A stretch of DNA of 64,000 bases, from assembly GCF_030813635.1 (NCBI RefSeq), contig NZ_JAUSUM010000004.1, positions 204,851-268,850 of the forward strand, in the 5' to 3' direction. Positions 1 through 7,493 of this stretch are shown here, piece by piece (the first letter of the stretch is position 1; each line of letters opens with the position of its first letter). The position numbers and the translations under genes are program-made. The notes under the pieces were generated by a model. It saw only the letters and a list, made by a program, of their open reading frames with translations. It ran no database searches and was not told the origin of the DNA. The DNA is from Salibacterium salarium. Lineage in GTDB: Bacteria; Bacillota; Bacilli; Bacillales; Marinococcaceae.

Positions 1-438
1 TCCAATTCATCAGCTTCTGATATTAATCAGTTAATAAGTGAAATTCAGGATACTGTTAAACGCTCGGCTGCCTCTATGAATGAAAATCATCAAAAAGCAG
101 AAACCTGTGAATTACGGGCAAAAGAAACAGACGAAACGTTTGATCAAATTGAAGAGGCAGTATCATCTATTGCAAACGACGTAAATATGATGGAGACGTC
201 TCTAGCTGCCATTGATGAAAAGACAGAAGCTTCGATGAAACAAATGGAGCACACGAAAACGTTAAGTAATACAACAGCAGAAGAGGTCGAGCAAGTAGCA
301 GGCGGTATAGAAGAACAAAATGCATCGATGGAAGAAATAAGCGCCTCAGCTGAGAACTTAAGTCATGTGGCAGAATCGATGCAAGAAAGCATATCTGCCT
401 TCCGGTTGGAAAACAATGAAACAAAAGAAGAAGAGTAG
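1..438 (+). CDS. Methyl-accepting chemotaxis protein, C-terminal fragment
   Basis: The reading frame is open from base 1 to the TAG at 436-438, so the gene starts upstream of the window and only about 145 C-terminal residues are visible. They form a long amphipathic coiled coil with the Gln/Glu/Ser/Ala heptads typical of the MCP cytoplasmic bundle (ISEIQDTVKRS, then EEQNASMEEISASAENL). This is the descending helix that follows the signalling hairpin tip. The highly conserved tip itself and the sensor domain lie outside. The acidic tail NETKEEE shows no CheR/CheB pentapeptide tether. The family signals ligand binding to CheA/CheW. A U-tailed hairpin follows at 546. Confidence 0.9.
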   Translation, partial: SNSSASDINQLISEIQDTVKRSAASMNENHQKAETCELRAKETDETFDQIEEAVSSIANDVNMMETSLAAIDEKTEASMKQMEHTKTLSNTTAEEVEQVAGGIEEQNASMEEISASAENLSHVAESMQESISAFRLENNETKEEE

Positions 439-545
439 ATACATGAAGAAGCAAGGCAAAGTCTTCTGGAGGGAATTCATGGAAACTGCATACAAATTTT
501 CAGTGTATGGATATGATAGAAATTTGTCGAGGTGACGAGAATAGT

Positions 546-578
546 AAAAGCTCAAGTGAGTCTAACTTGAGCTTTTTT
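546..578. terminator. Bidirectional intrinsic terminator
   Basis: A perfect 12-bp stem (546-557 with 565-576) encloses a 7-base loop. It is A-rich on its left flank and T-rich on its right, so it can end the chemoreceptor transcript rightward and the small leftward gene that ends at 580. Confidence 0.85.
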
Positions 579-579
579 G

Positions 580-726
580 CTATAAAAGCAAACTTAACAG
601 AATGAGTGCGCCAATAATGAGAACAGCGAGAGCGACGATGCGTAAAATACAGCCAACACCACGCATGATAAGCGGGAATAAGAAAATAATCATAACGATG
701 AGGATAATTATTGTAAGTGGATCCAA
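580..726 (-). CDS. Small hydrophobic membrane protein, 48 aa, TTG start
   Basis: On the minus strand AAGGAGAG sits nine bases before a TTG at 726-724, followed by 48 codons and TAG at 582-580. The peptide begins MDPLTIIILIVMIIF and is almost entirely Ile/Leu/Val/Met. It has two likely membrane helices (about residues 4-20 and 28-48) separated by a short MRGVGC turn. It ends directly at the shared terminator at 546-578, as a real gene would. The overlapping frame that starts with ATG at 733 gives an implausible Tyr/His/Trp-rich protein. No family is recognised. The shape is that of the many small uncharacterised membrane proteins of Bacillaceae. Function is unknown. Confidence 0.6.
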   Translation of the reverse strand: MDPLTIIILIVMIIFLFPLIMRGVGCILRIVALAVLIIGALILLSLLL

Positions 727-965
727 ACCACATCTCTCCTTGTCATCCATTTTTGTAATGCCATCATATAGGTTTCCCTCTAATCTTATGATTATAACTT
801 GTGATGTAGTAGCGAAAAATCTTTATTATTGCCGATTTATGAATTATTCTCACCAATATAATCTATTTGTGTTCATTTGTCACATTTCTAAGGAAAGGGT
901 ATAATTTTCTATTAGTCTCACGAAATATACCGATAGATTTTATATAACAAAGAGGAGTCATTTGT

Positions 966-2399
966 ATGGGGCAACAACAAGAGTATAGTAGAGTCTTAAT
1001 AGCATCATTATTGATTGCCGGTTCATTTGTTGCGGTATTAAATCAGACACTGATGATTACGGCGATTCCGCCAATAATGGAAGAAATGAATATTACAGCA
1101 AATACAGCACAGTGGTTAACTACCGTCTTTATGCTTGTAAACGGTATCATGATTCCGATATCAGCGTTTTTGATGGAAAAATTCACAACACGACAGTTAT
1201 TTATGACAGCGATGGGCGTGTTTGCGTTTGGTACATTGTTCGGAGCGCTTGCTACTAATTTTCCATTATTAATTACAGGGCGAATCATTCAGTCTGCCGG
1301 AGCTGGTGTGATGCTTCCGCTTATGCAGACGGTGTTCCTGCTTATATTTCCGGTTGAAAAACGAGGGGCAGCCATGGGGTACATTGGGCTGGTTATTTCG
1401 TTTGCACCGGCAATCGGACCGACGTTATCCGGCTGGGTAACATCAAATTTGGAATGGCGTTATTTGTTTTGGGGGATTCTTCCGCTTGCCCTTATAATGA
1501 TAGTCATTGCTTATTTTATTATGAGAAATGTTACGGAACTGAAAAACCCGAAAGTCGACCCAAAATCAATTATATTATCAACGTTTGGGTTCGGCGGACT
1601 TTTGTATGGGTTTACGAGTGCTGGTAATAATGGATGGACACATCCTATTACGCTTGGCGTGCTTGTGTTTGGCTCAGCGGCTATTATCTTTTTCATCTTG
1701 CGTCAGCTTAGCATGAACCACCCGATGCTTGAGTTTCGGGTGTTTAAACAAAGAATTTTCACCCTTTCAACGATTATCTGTATGGTTGGTTTTATGGGGT
1801 TAATTGGGTTGGAAACAATCATTCCATTATATGTACAAAACATGCGCGGATTTTCGGCAATGGAATCAGGTCTTGTATTATTTCCTGGGGCTCTTATTGC
1901 TGGGTTAATGGCTCCTGTTACTGGACGAATTTTTGACCGAATTGGAGCACGTTCCCTTGCTATTCCAGGTCTTTTTCTCATGTCGCTGTCAACATTAGGA
2001 TTTCTTTTCATTGATGCGACGACAACGCTCTTTTATGTAGGATTGATGTATGCCATTCGGATGTTTGGTTTCTCGATGGTGATGATGCCGGTGAATACGG
2101 CCGGACTAAATCAGATGCCGCCGAAACTGATTCCGCATGGGGCGGCAGTGACGAATACGATGCGGCAGATGGCAGCGTCTATCGGAACAGCTGTACTTGT
2201 CACGACGATGACAACAACGACGGAAGCTGTTAATGGAAGTACTGCTATTGAACATCCAGAAATCTTTGGTGCGCAAGTGGCCTTTTTTCTAATTGCTCTT
2301 CTTACAGTCATAGCATTAATTCTGTCTTTTCAGCTGAAAAAAACGTATCCACCTACTGATGAAGAATGGGATGCAGAATATGGAAGGAATCATGTATAA
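966..2399 (+). CDS. MFS drug exporter, DHA2 (LmrB/EmrB-like) family
   Basis: Encodes a 477-residue integral membrane protein, the usual length for 14-helix DHA2 proton antiporters. The N-terminal helix carries the family pattern AVLNQTLMITAIPPI (about 24-38). An antiporter motif C (GLVISFAPAIGPTLSGW, about 141-157) marks it as an exporter rather than an importer. The best general match from memory is the lincomycin/multidrug LmrB-type subgroup of Bacilli. AGAGGAG precedes the ATG by about eight bases. No TetR or MarR regulator gene is adjacent, so regulation and substrate cannot be read from context. The DHA2 assignment is strong, the substrate is not known. Confidence 0.88.
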   Translation: MGQQQEYSRVLIASLLIAGSFVAVLNQTLMITAIPPIMEEMNITANTAQWLTTVFMLVNGIMIPISAFLMEKFTTRQLFMTAMGVFAFGTLFGALATNFPLLITGRIIQSAGAGVMLPLMQTVFLLIFPVEKRGAAMGYIGLVISFAPAIGPTLSGWVTSNLEWRYLFWGILPLALIMIVIAYFIMRNVTELKNPKVDPKSIILSTFGFGGLLYGFTSAGNNGWTHPITLGVLVFGSAAIIFFILRQLSMNHPMLEFRVFKQRIFTLSTIICMVGFMGLIGLETIIPLYVQNMRGFSAMESGLVLFPGALIAGLMAPVTGRIFDRIGARSLAIPGLFLMSLSTLGFLFIDATTTLFYVGLMYAIRMFGFSMVMMPVNTAGLNQMPPKLIPHGAAVTNTMRQMAASIGTAVLVTTMTTTTEAVNGSTAIEHPEIFGAQVAFFLIALLTVIALILSFQLKKTYPPTDEEWDAEYGRNHV

Positions 2400-2471
2400 G
2401 TAAAGTCCGTTTTTTTTGCGCAGAAGTCGGGAATAGTTATATATACACTGTGGTAAAAGAGGAGAGAACGA

Positions 2472-3158
2472 TTGCAACGACGGTTGATTATATTTAACTT
2501 AAGTAATATACCAATAAAAACTTACGTGTATATAGTATTAGCACTTCTTGCTTTGGGAGGAGCGTCGTTTCTTTTCGCTGAATTGGCGGAAGGAGTTCTC
2601 GAAGAAGAGAAGTTTATGATTGACAGACATGGCGCTGCCTTTATAGATTCAATTGAAACGCTATGGTTAAATGAATGGATGGCGTGGATAACAGAGTTAG
2701 GGTCTGTTACATGGCTCGTTATTGCTTCTATATTTGTTTGTATATTTATTTGGTTCGCCTATGATAGAAAACGGTGGCGTCTGTTCTATTTCGCGGTTGC
2801 CATGATTGGCATCAGTGTTCTGACAAAATTATTGAAAGTCACGTTTGAGCGGAAACGTCCGGATTTGTTAGAGGAATTCGATGGGACAGGCTTTAGTTTT
2901 CCGAGCGGCCATTCAACAGGACCGATGGTGTTTTACGGTTTTCTCGTATATATAGTAGCTAAAAGCCAGTTAAAAAAATGGTTGAAATGGACCCTTTGTG
3001 GTTTATTAAGCTTCCTCATTTTACTAATTGGAATGAGCCGTGTCTACTTAAGTGTACATTATGTTACGGATGTATTGGCTGGATTTGCCTTAGGTCTAAC
3101 TTGGCTTGTGATTTGTATTCTCATTCTCGAATACACCTTATGGCGAAAAAAGAAATAG
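2472..3158 (+). CDS. PAP2-family membrane phosphatase
   Basis: A 228-residue membrane protein with about six helices and all three PAP2 acid-phosphatase motifs: K122-x6-R129-P130, PSGH at 144-147 and SR-x5-H with H196 and D200. H147 and H196 are the expected nucleophile and acid/base. Family members dephosphorylate undecaprenyl pyrophosphate (BcrC-like) or phosphatidylglycerophosphate/phosphatidate on the outer face of the membrane. The sequence alone does not decide between them. The start is a TTG with GAGGAGAG a few bases upstream; no nearby ATG keeps the first helix. It lies 72 bases after the drug exporter without a clear terminator between them, so cotranscription is possible. Confidence 0.88.
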   Translation: MQRRLIIFNLSNIPIKTYVYIVLALLALGGASFLFAELAEGVLEEEKFMIDRHGAAFIDSIETLWLNEWMAWITELGSVTWLVIASIFVCIFIWFAYDRKRWRLFYFAVAMIGISVLTKLLKVTFERKRPDLLEEFDGTGFSFPSGHSTGPMVFYGFLVYIVAKSQLKKWLKWTLCGLLSFLILLIGMSRVYLSVHYVTDVLAGFALGLTWLVICILILEYTLWRKKK

Positions 3159-3159
3159 G

Positions 3160-3209
3160 AAGAACTATCTCGTTAGTGGTAAAACACTGATTCGAGGTAG
3201 TTCTTTTTT
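3160..3209 (+). terminator. Intrinsic terminator after PAP2 gene
   Basis: GAAGAACTATCTCG pairs with CGAGGTAGTTCTT (one G-U pair) around a loop, followed by TTTTTT. Confidence 0.8.
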
Positions 3210-3341
3210 ATGTGTATAAACATGAGATACAAATATTATCTGAATAGTGTGTGAGTTTATATAACGAGTTCGTTGATATAGCTTTTAGAAAAATTATAAT
3301 AATACATGTACCGAACTTACATATTAATGGAGGTTGATAAA

Positions 3342-4787
3342 ATGAAAAATGCCTATAAGGGAAATGTGAAGGTGTTAGGATTTACGACTCTCGCTTTTTT
3401 CATATCGTTCGTAGTTTGGTTCAACATGGCGCCGTTTATGACAACGTTGAAAAGCACTTTTGATCTAACGAATGATGAAGTTGCTCTACTCGCAGTAGCA
3501 AACGTTACCTTAACGATTCCAGCTCGTGTCGCCATTGGTATGCTAGTTGACCGATTTGGTCCTCGAAACGTTTATTCTTGGCTTCTAATTATATTAAGTA
3601 TTCCGTGTTTCACTTTTGCCTTATCTACATCTTTCACGCAATTAATGATTTCTAGAATGTTCTTAGCTATGATTGGTGCTGGGTTTGTTGTTGGGATTCG
3701 CTTAGTAGCGGAATGGTTTCCGCCAAATCGTGTCGGTGTCGCAGAAGGGATATATGGCGGATGGGGGAATTTTGGTTCCGCCGCTGCTTCGATGACATTA
3801 CCGACTCTTGCTATTATTTTTGGAGGCGAGGACGGTTGGCGTTATGCTACAGCTTTGACCGGTGTCATTGCTCTTGTATATGGTTTTATCTTTATGCGCT
3901 CTGTGAATGATACTCCAGAAGGTGTTACTTACAAGCGACCGAAAAAAAGTGGAGCGTTGGAGGTCACAAGTTATAAAGATATGGTAGGGTTAATGTTAAT
4001 GAGTTTACCGGTGTTTGGGATATTAGCTTTTCAAACGTATCGTCTGGATCATTTAGAGTTTATCACTTCGACAACGGCAACTATCATATATATTAGTTTG
4101 ATTATTCTGTTTATTTATAATATTTCAAAAATATTCAATGTCAATAAAGATCATTTGAAAGAAGGAGTCCCGGAAAAGGATAAATATTCTTTTAAGCAAG
4201 TGGCCATCTTGAACTTTGCATATTTTTGTACGTTTGGATCTGAACTTGCCGTCATATCGATGTTACCGCAATTTTTTGAACAGACGTTTTCGTTAGGTGT
4301 TGCCCAGGCAGGCTTGATTGCAGGAAGTTTTGCATTTATGAATTTAATGTCACGCCCAAGCGGCGGATGGTTCAGTGATATGTTTGGACGAAGAAAAACG
4401 TTAATCATTCTGACAGCCGGACTAGCCGTTGGGTATATGGGAATGTCACAGATCGGTTCAACATGGCCCGTTTGGCTTGCTGTCATTCTGACGATGTCTT
4501 GTTCGTTCTTTGTACAAGCTGGAGAAGGAGCAGTATATGCCATGGTCCCCCTCGTCAAAAAGAGAGTTACAGGTCAAATATCAGGAATGGTTGGAGCATA
4601 TGGGAATGTCGGATCTGTTATATTTCTAACCGTATTGAGCTTTGTTAGTCCTAGTATTTTCTTCTTAGTTATAGGCTTATCTGCAGTGATATGTTTTGCC
4701 TGCACATTCTTTCTTGAAGAACCTTTGAAAGAAACAGAAGCACAAGCTGCCGAGGAAAAAGAACAACAAAAAGCCGCGGCATTATAA
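3342..4787 (+). CDS. Nitrate/nitrite transporter, NarK/NasA (NNP) family
   Basis: A 481-residue, 12-helix MFS protein. It carries the two glycine-rich nitrate signatures of the NNP family: GIYGGWGNFGSAA near residue 137 in helix 5, and GMVGAYGNVGS near residue 420 in helix 11. The motif DRFGPRNVY follows helix 2. Transporters of this type exchange nitrate and nitrite or import nitrate with protons. The ATG at 3342 is chosen because GGAGG lies eight bases upstream; an in-frame ATG at 3306 has no ribosome binding site. The C-terminus is a charged, Glu/Ala-rich tail. No nitrate reductase genes are in the window, so the choice between assimilatory (nasA) and respiratory (narK) use is open. Confidence 0.88.
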   Translation: MKNAYKGNVKVLGFTTLAFFISFVVWFNMAPFMTTLKSTFDLTNDEVALLAVANVTLTIPARVAIGMLVDRFGPRNVYSWLLIILSIPCFTFALSTSFTQLMISRMFLAMIGAGFVVGIRLVAEWFPPNRVGVAEGIYGGWGNFGSAAASMTLPTLAIIFGGEDGWRYATALTGVIALVYGFIFMRSVNDTPEGVTYKRPKKSGALEVTSYKDMVGLMLMSLPVFGILAFQTYRLDHLEFITSTTATIIYISLIILFIYNISKIFNVNKDHLKEGVPEKDKYSFKQVAILNFAYFCTFGSELAVISMLPQFFEQTFSLGVAQAGLIAGSFAFMNLMSRPSGGWFSDMFGRRKTLIILTAGLAVGYMGMSQIGSTWPVWLAVILTMSCSFFVQAGEGAVYAMVPLVKKRVTGQISGMVGAYGNVGSVIFLTVLSFVSPSIFFLVIGLSAVICFACTFFLEEPLKETEAQAAEEKEQQKAAAL

Positions 4788-4817
4788 TATCACAGCCATA
4801 TGATTCACAATGGTAGA

Positions 4818-4856
4818 AGCCTCGAGTCACATTAATATAGTGATTCGAGGTTTTTC
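4818..4856 (+). terminator. Intrinsic terminator after nitrate transporter
   Basis: CCTCGAGTCAC pairs with GTGATTCGAGG (one G-U pair), followed by TTTTT. Confidence 0.85.
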
Positions 4857-4987
4857 ATTTGAATATGACATTAGCGTCATATTCTGTAAAATCTATAGAT
4901 ATTTTAGGGAAAATCCATTAGAATGAATGAGGTCTGTGTCTTTCTATATTTTTTTTAAATTATAAGGTTTTGGAAGGAGTGAGCGCA

Positions 4988-5632
4988 ATGTATTGCAGGG
5001 AATGTGGAAGTACAGTTAATCAACACAATAATTATTGCATGTCATGTGGGTTTCGGCCTAATCAAAGCAGTAACTATTGTCAATCTTGCGGAGAAGAGAC
5101 GAAAGCCCACCAGGAAATGTGCGTGAATTGTGGAGAAATGCTCCAATCAAGTGGCGGTGAAGAATATGCTGGATTTTGGCTCCGGGTAGCTGCTGTACTT
5201 ATTGATTGTATAATTCTTGCAGTGCCAGCAGGTATTCTTTCAATCACCGGTTTTATAGTAGGATTATCATTGAGTCCAGATTCCCTTTATGTCGATTACA
5301 ATATGGAAGCGGAAGCGGAAGCGGAAGCGGAAGCGAAGCTAATGTTAGTGAATTTTATTGTGAACTTATTAAGTGGTCTTATCGGCCTCTTTTATTTTAC
5401 TATATTCCACTGCTCTAAATGGCAGGCTACGATTGGAAAAAAGGCAGTAGGAATCAAGGTTATTGATTATAACGGTGGAAAAATATCATTCTGGAAGAGC
5501 TTTGGTCGGTACTTTGGATACTTACTTTCAGGGATAATTTTAGGTATTGGCTACATAATGGCTGGTCTTACAAAAAATAAGGAAGCTTTACATGATATGA
5601 TGTCAAGCACTTTAGTTATCAAGAAAAGATAA
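4988..5632 (+). CDS. Double zinc-ribbon RDD-family membrane protein
   Basis: 214 residues. The N-terminus has four CxxC knuckles (C3/C6, C17/C20, C31/C34, C45/C48), enough for two zinc ribbons. An RDD domain follows, with AGFWLRVAAVLID near 61-73 (the R and D of the family name), two or three membrane helices and the TIGKKAVGIKVID motif. Between the first helices is a run of five Glu-Ala pairs (107-116) made by a hexanucleotide repeat. The ATG at 4988 is preferred over an upstream TTG because AAGGAGTG is placed correctly. RDD proteins are largely uncharacterised; a few are linked to Na+/H+ exchange. A specific function cannot be given. Confidence 0.82.
   Translation: MYCRECGSTVNQHNNYCMSCGFRPNQSSNYCQSCGEETKAHQEMCVNCGEMLQSSGGEEYAGFWLRVAAVLIDCIILAVPAGILSITGFIVGLSLSPDSLYVDYNMEAEAEAEAEAKLMLVNFIVNLLSGLIGLFYFTIFHCSKWQATIGKKAVGIKVIDYNGGKISFWKSFGRYFGYLLSGIILGIGYIMAGLTKNKEALHDMMSSTLVIKKR
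5306..5335 (+). repeat. In-frame hexanucleotide microsatellite (GAAGCG)x5
   Basis: Five perfect tandem copies of GAAGCG encode five Glu-Ala pairs inside the RDD protein. The unit is a multiple of three, so slippage would change the length of an extracytoplasmic or loop segment without a frameshift. Confidence 0.95.
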
Positions 5633-5642
5633 ACCAACTGAT

Positions 5643-5676
5643 GAAAAACCGATGTCCTTGGAGGATGTCGGTTTTT
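5643..5676 (+). terminator. Intrinsic terminator after RDD gene
   Basis: AAAACCGATGTCC pairs with GGATGTCGGTTTT using two G-U pairs around a 4-base loop, followed by T residues. Confidence 0.8.
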
Positions 5677-5740
5677 CTGTTTTGAAAAGCAGTGGTTGGA
5701 CACAATAATAATAAATGGTATAGAGAAAGGAAGATACCGG

Positions 5741-6706
5741 ATGACTTATGTTCGTCTTGGATTTGTCGCAATGAGTATGGAGTTAAAAAATGCATCCCCT
5801 TCGCAAACCATGACCTACGCACAATTTCAAAAACATGAAAATCGGGAAGCGGCCATTCGTAAATTGGAGAGGATTGCTCAATCTAATCTGCAGAATTCTC
5901 ACCGGATTTTAAAGCACTGTGTGGCTCATGATATTGCCTTTTATAGGTTTAGTTCCCGCTTGGTCCCGCTTGCTACACATCAAGATTTGTCAGATTGGAA
6001 TTACGAACAGCCGCTACAAGAATATTTAGAGGAGGTAGGTCACTATATTGAAAAAAATCAAATGCGTGTAGACTTTCATCCAGACCATTTTGTCATCTTA
6101 AATTCACCAAAAAAAGAAGTACTGGCCATGTCGATCAAAATATTAGGGGTACATAAAAAATTATTAAAAGGGATGAGGGTAGATCCAAAGCATCGCTGTG
6201 TGTTGCATGTAGGAGGAATGTATCAAAATAAGGAGACGGCACTCGAGCGATTTATTTCGAATTGGAAGGAAATCCCGGGAGATGTTCAAGAAATGATTAT
6301 GCTTGAAAATGACGACAAATCGTTTCATTTAAACGATGTCTTGTATTTATGTGAAAAATTAGGGGTCCCGCTTATTTTTGACTATCATCATCATTTGGCA
6401 AACCATGGTGATGTAAACTGGGAAACAGAATGGTCACGTGTCATTGATACATGGAAGTATTCCCCGCTCCCTTTAAAAATGCACATTTCGAGTCCTAAAA
6501 ATGAAAAAGAGTTCCGAAGTCACGCCGATCACGTTGCCCCCGACATGTTTCTCCGCTTTCTTCGTACTGTCAAAGGAAGCGTGAAGCAAATAGATTGTAT
6601 GATAGAAGCAAAAAGAAAAGATGAAGCCCTTTTTAATATCATGCAGGATCTAAAGCATCACTCCGATATCGAACTAGTAGATGATGCGAGCTTTGTCATC
6701 CATTAA
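5741..6706 (+). CDS. uvsE: UV damage endonuclease UvsE/UvdE
   Basis: 321 residues, the normal length for bacterial UvsE. The N-terminus RLGFVAMSMELKNASPSQTM is the family hallmark. The TIM-barrel metal site is visible as conserved His/Glu/Asp residues (VDFHPDHFV, VLHVGG, MLENDD, IFDYHHH). The enzyme nicks DNA 5' of cyclobutane dimers and 6-4 photoproducts independently of UvrABC, which suits a light-exposed or sporulating host. AAGGAAG lies seven bases before the ATG at 5741; an upstream TTG at 5696 has no ribosome site. Its 3' end overlaps the converging small gene at 6674 by 33 bases. No SOS box was recognised upstream. Confidence 0.93.
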   Translation: MTYVRLGFVAMSMELKNASPSQTMTYAQFQKHENREAAIRKLERIAQSNLQNSHRILKHCVAHDIAFYRFSSRLVPLATHQDLSDWNYEQPLQEYLEEVGHYIEKNQMRVDFHPDHFVILNSPKKEVLAMSIKILGVHKKLLKGMRVDPKHRCVLHVGGMYQNKETALERFISNWKEIPGDVQEMIMLENDDKSFHLNDVLYLCEKLGVPLIFDYHHHLANHGDVNWETEWSRVIDTWKYSPLPLKMHISSPKNEKEFRSHADHVAPDMFLRFLRTVKGSVKQIDCMIEAKRKDEALFNIMQDLKHHSDIELVDDASFVIH

Positions 6707-6940
6707 GGATGCGTCAAAAATTTGATGATTGAGAAATTTATGTCCTCCACCGCCAAATCCCCCTCCTGGCAGTCCGCCTCTGCCTTTTTCTTTTGTTTCA
6801 GCAAATGCAGCGTCTTTTTCCTGCTGTGTTTTTTCCCTATGCCGATGTTTCCCATATTTGTACTTTCGTCTTTTATCTGGAATTGTCAGGAGAAGAACCA
6901 ATCCGAATAAAAATAATATACACAAAAAAGTAGAAAACAA
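6674..6940 (-). CDS. Small membrane protein with basic and Gly-rich tail, hypothetical
   Basis: Up to 88 residues: one N-terminal membrane helix (FSTFLCILFLFGLVLLLT), a very basic segment (DKRRKYKYGKHRHREK), a Lys/Glu stretch and a Gly-rich part (GGLPGGGFGGGGHKF). This ordered layout on the minus strand is more protein-like than the Ser/Phe/Pro-rich plus-strand frames over the same bases. The start is uncertain: the TTG at 6940 has no good ribosome site, and a few upstream in-frame codons are open. The C-terminus overlaps the end of uvsE. No family is recognised; it may be a membrane-tethered protein of unknown role. Confidence 0.5.
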   Translation of the reverse strand: MFSTFLCILFLFGLVLLLTIPDKRRKYKYGKHRHREKTQQEKDAAFAETKEKGRGGLPGGGFGGGGHKFLNHQIFDASLMDDKARIIY

Positions 6941-7070
6941 CGTATCATTCGATACAACCAGTCTATCATATGGTAAGAATAGTCAGATAGATTTAGATTT
7001 GGTATTATAAGCATAACGTAGGCAACAGCAAATCAAGCGTTACAATACGAACGAATCAGGAAGTGATCAA

Positions 7071-7472
7071 ATGAAAAAGAACATTCATGTTGTTGGTGCT
7101 GTGATAGTGGAAAACCAGAAGATATTGTGTGCTCAAAGGGGAAATTCCAAGTCGTTACCTTTTAAATGGGAGTTTCCAGGTGGGAAAATCGAAGAAGGGG
7201 AATCACCACAAAAGGCATTAAAACGAGAAATAGAAGAAGAAATGCATTGTACTATTGAAATTGGTGAACAAATTGATCATACCGTATATGAATACGATTT
7301 TGGAATTGTTCATTTAACGACGTTTTATTGCACTGTTATTGATAGAGAGCCTGTTTTGACAGAACATGCAGCTATAAAATGGATGTCTCCCAGCCAGTTG
7401 CATACGTTAGATTGGGCTCCAGCAGACATCCCGGCAATTGAAAAAATTTCAAGAGCATTTACTTCACATTAA
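7071..7472 (+). CDS. NUDIX hydrolase (MutT-like), partner of the downstream helicase
   Basis: 133 residues with a full Nudix box: G38-x5-E44-x7-R52E53-x2-E56E57, which binds Mg2+ and catalyses pyrophosphate-bond cleavage. The position that is usually Gly in the last part of the box is His59. The QRGNSKSLPFKWEFPGGK context resembles (deoxy)nucleoside triphosphate pyrophosphohydrolases such as MutT and its CTP/dCTP-acting relatives. The gene ends 21 bases before the large PLD-helicase gene with no terminator between, so both are probably one operon. AGGAAGTG precedes the ATG. The substrate could be an oxidised dNTP, a modified nucleotide or a signal nucleotide; this is not decidable here. Confidence 0.87.
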   Translation: MKKNIHVVGAVIVENQKILCAQRGNSKSLPFKWEFPGGKIEEGESPQKALKREIEEEMHCTIEIGEQIDHTVYEYDFGIVHLTTFYCTVIDREPVLTEHAAIKWMSPSQLHTLDWAPADIPAIEKISRAFTSH

Positions 7473-7493
7473 AAACAAACGGTGGTTTATCTA

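Noticed and set aside
602-904. 100-codon rightward frame
   Set aside because: It is the opposite strand of the small TTG-start membrane gene and continues into A/T-rich promoter sequence.
6722-7010. Two plus-strand frames opposite the small membrane gene
   Set aside because: Both are Ser/Phe/Pro-rich mirror images of the minus-strand protein, without ribosome sites.
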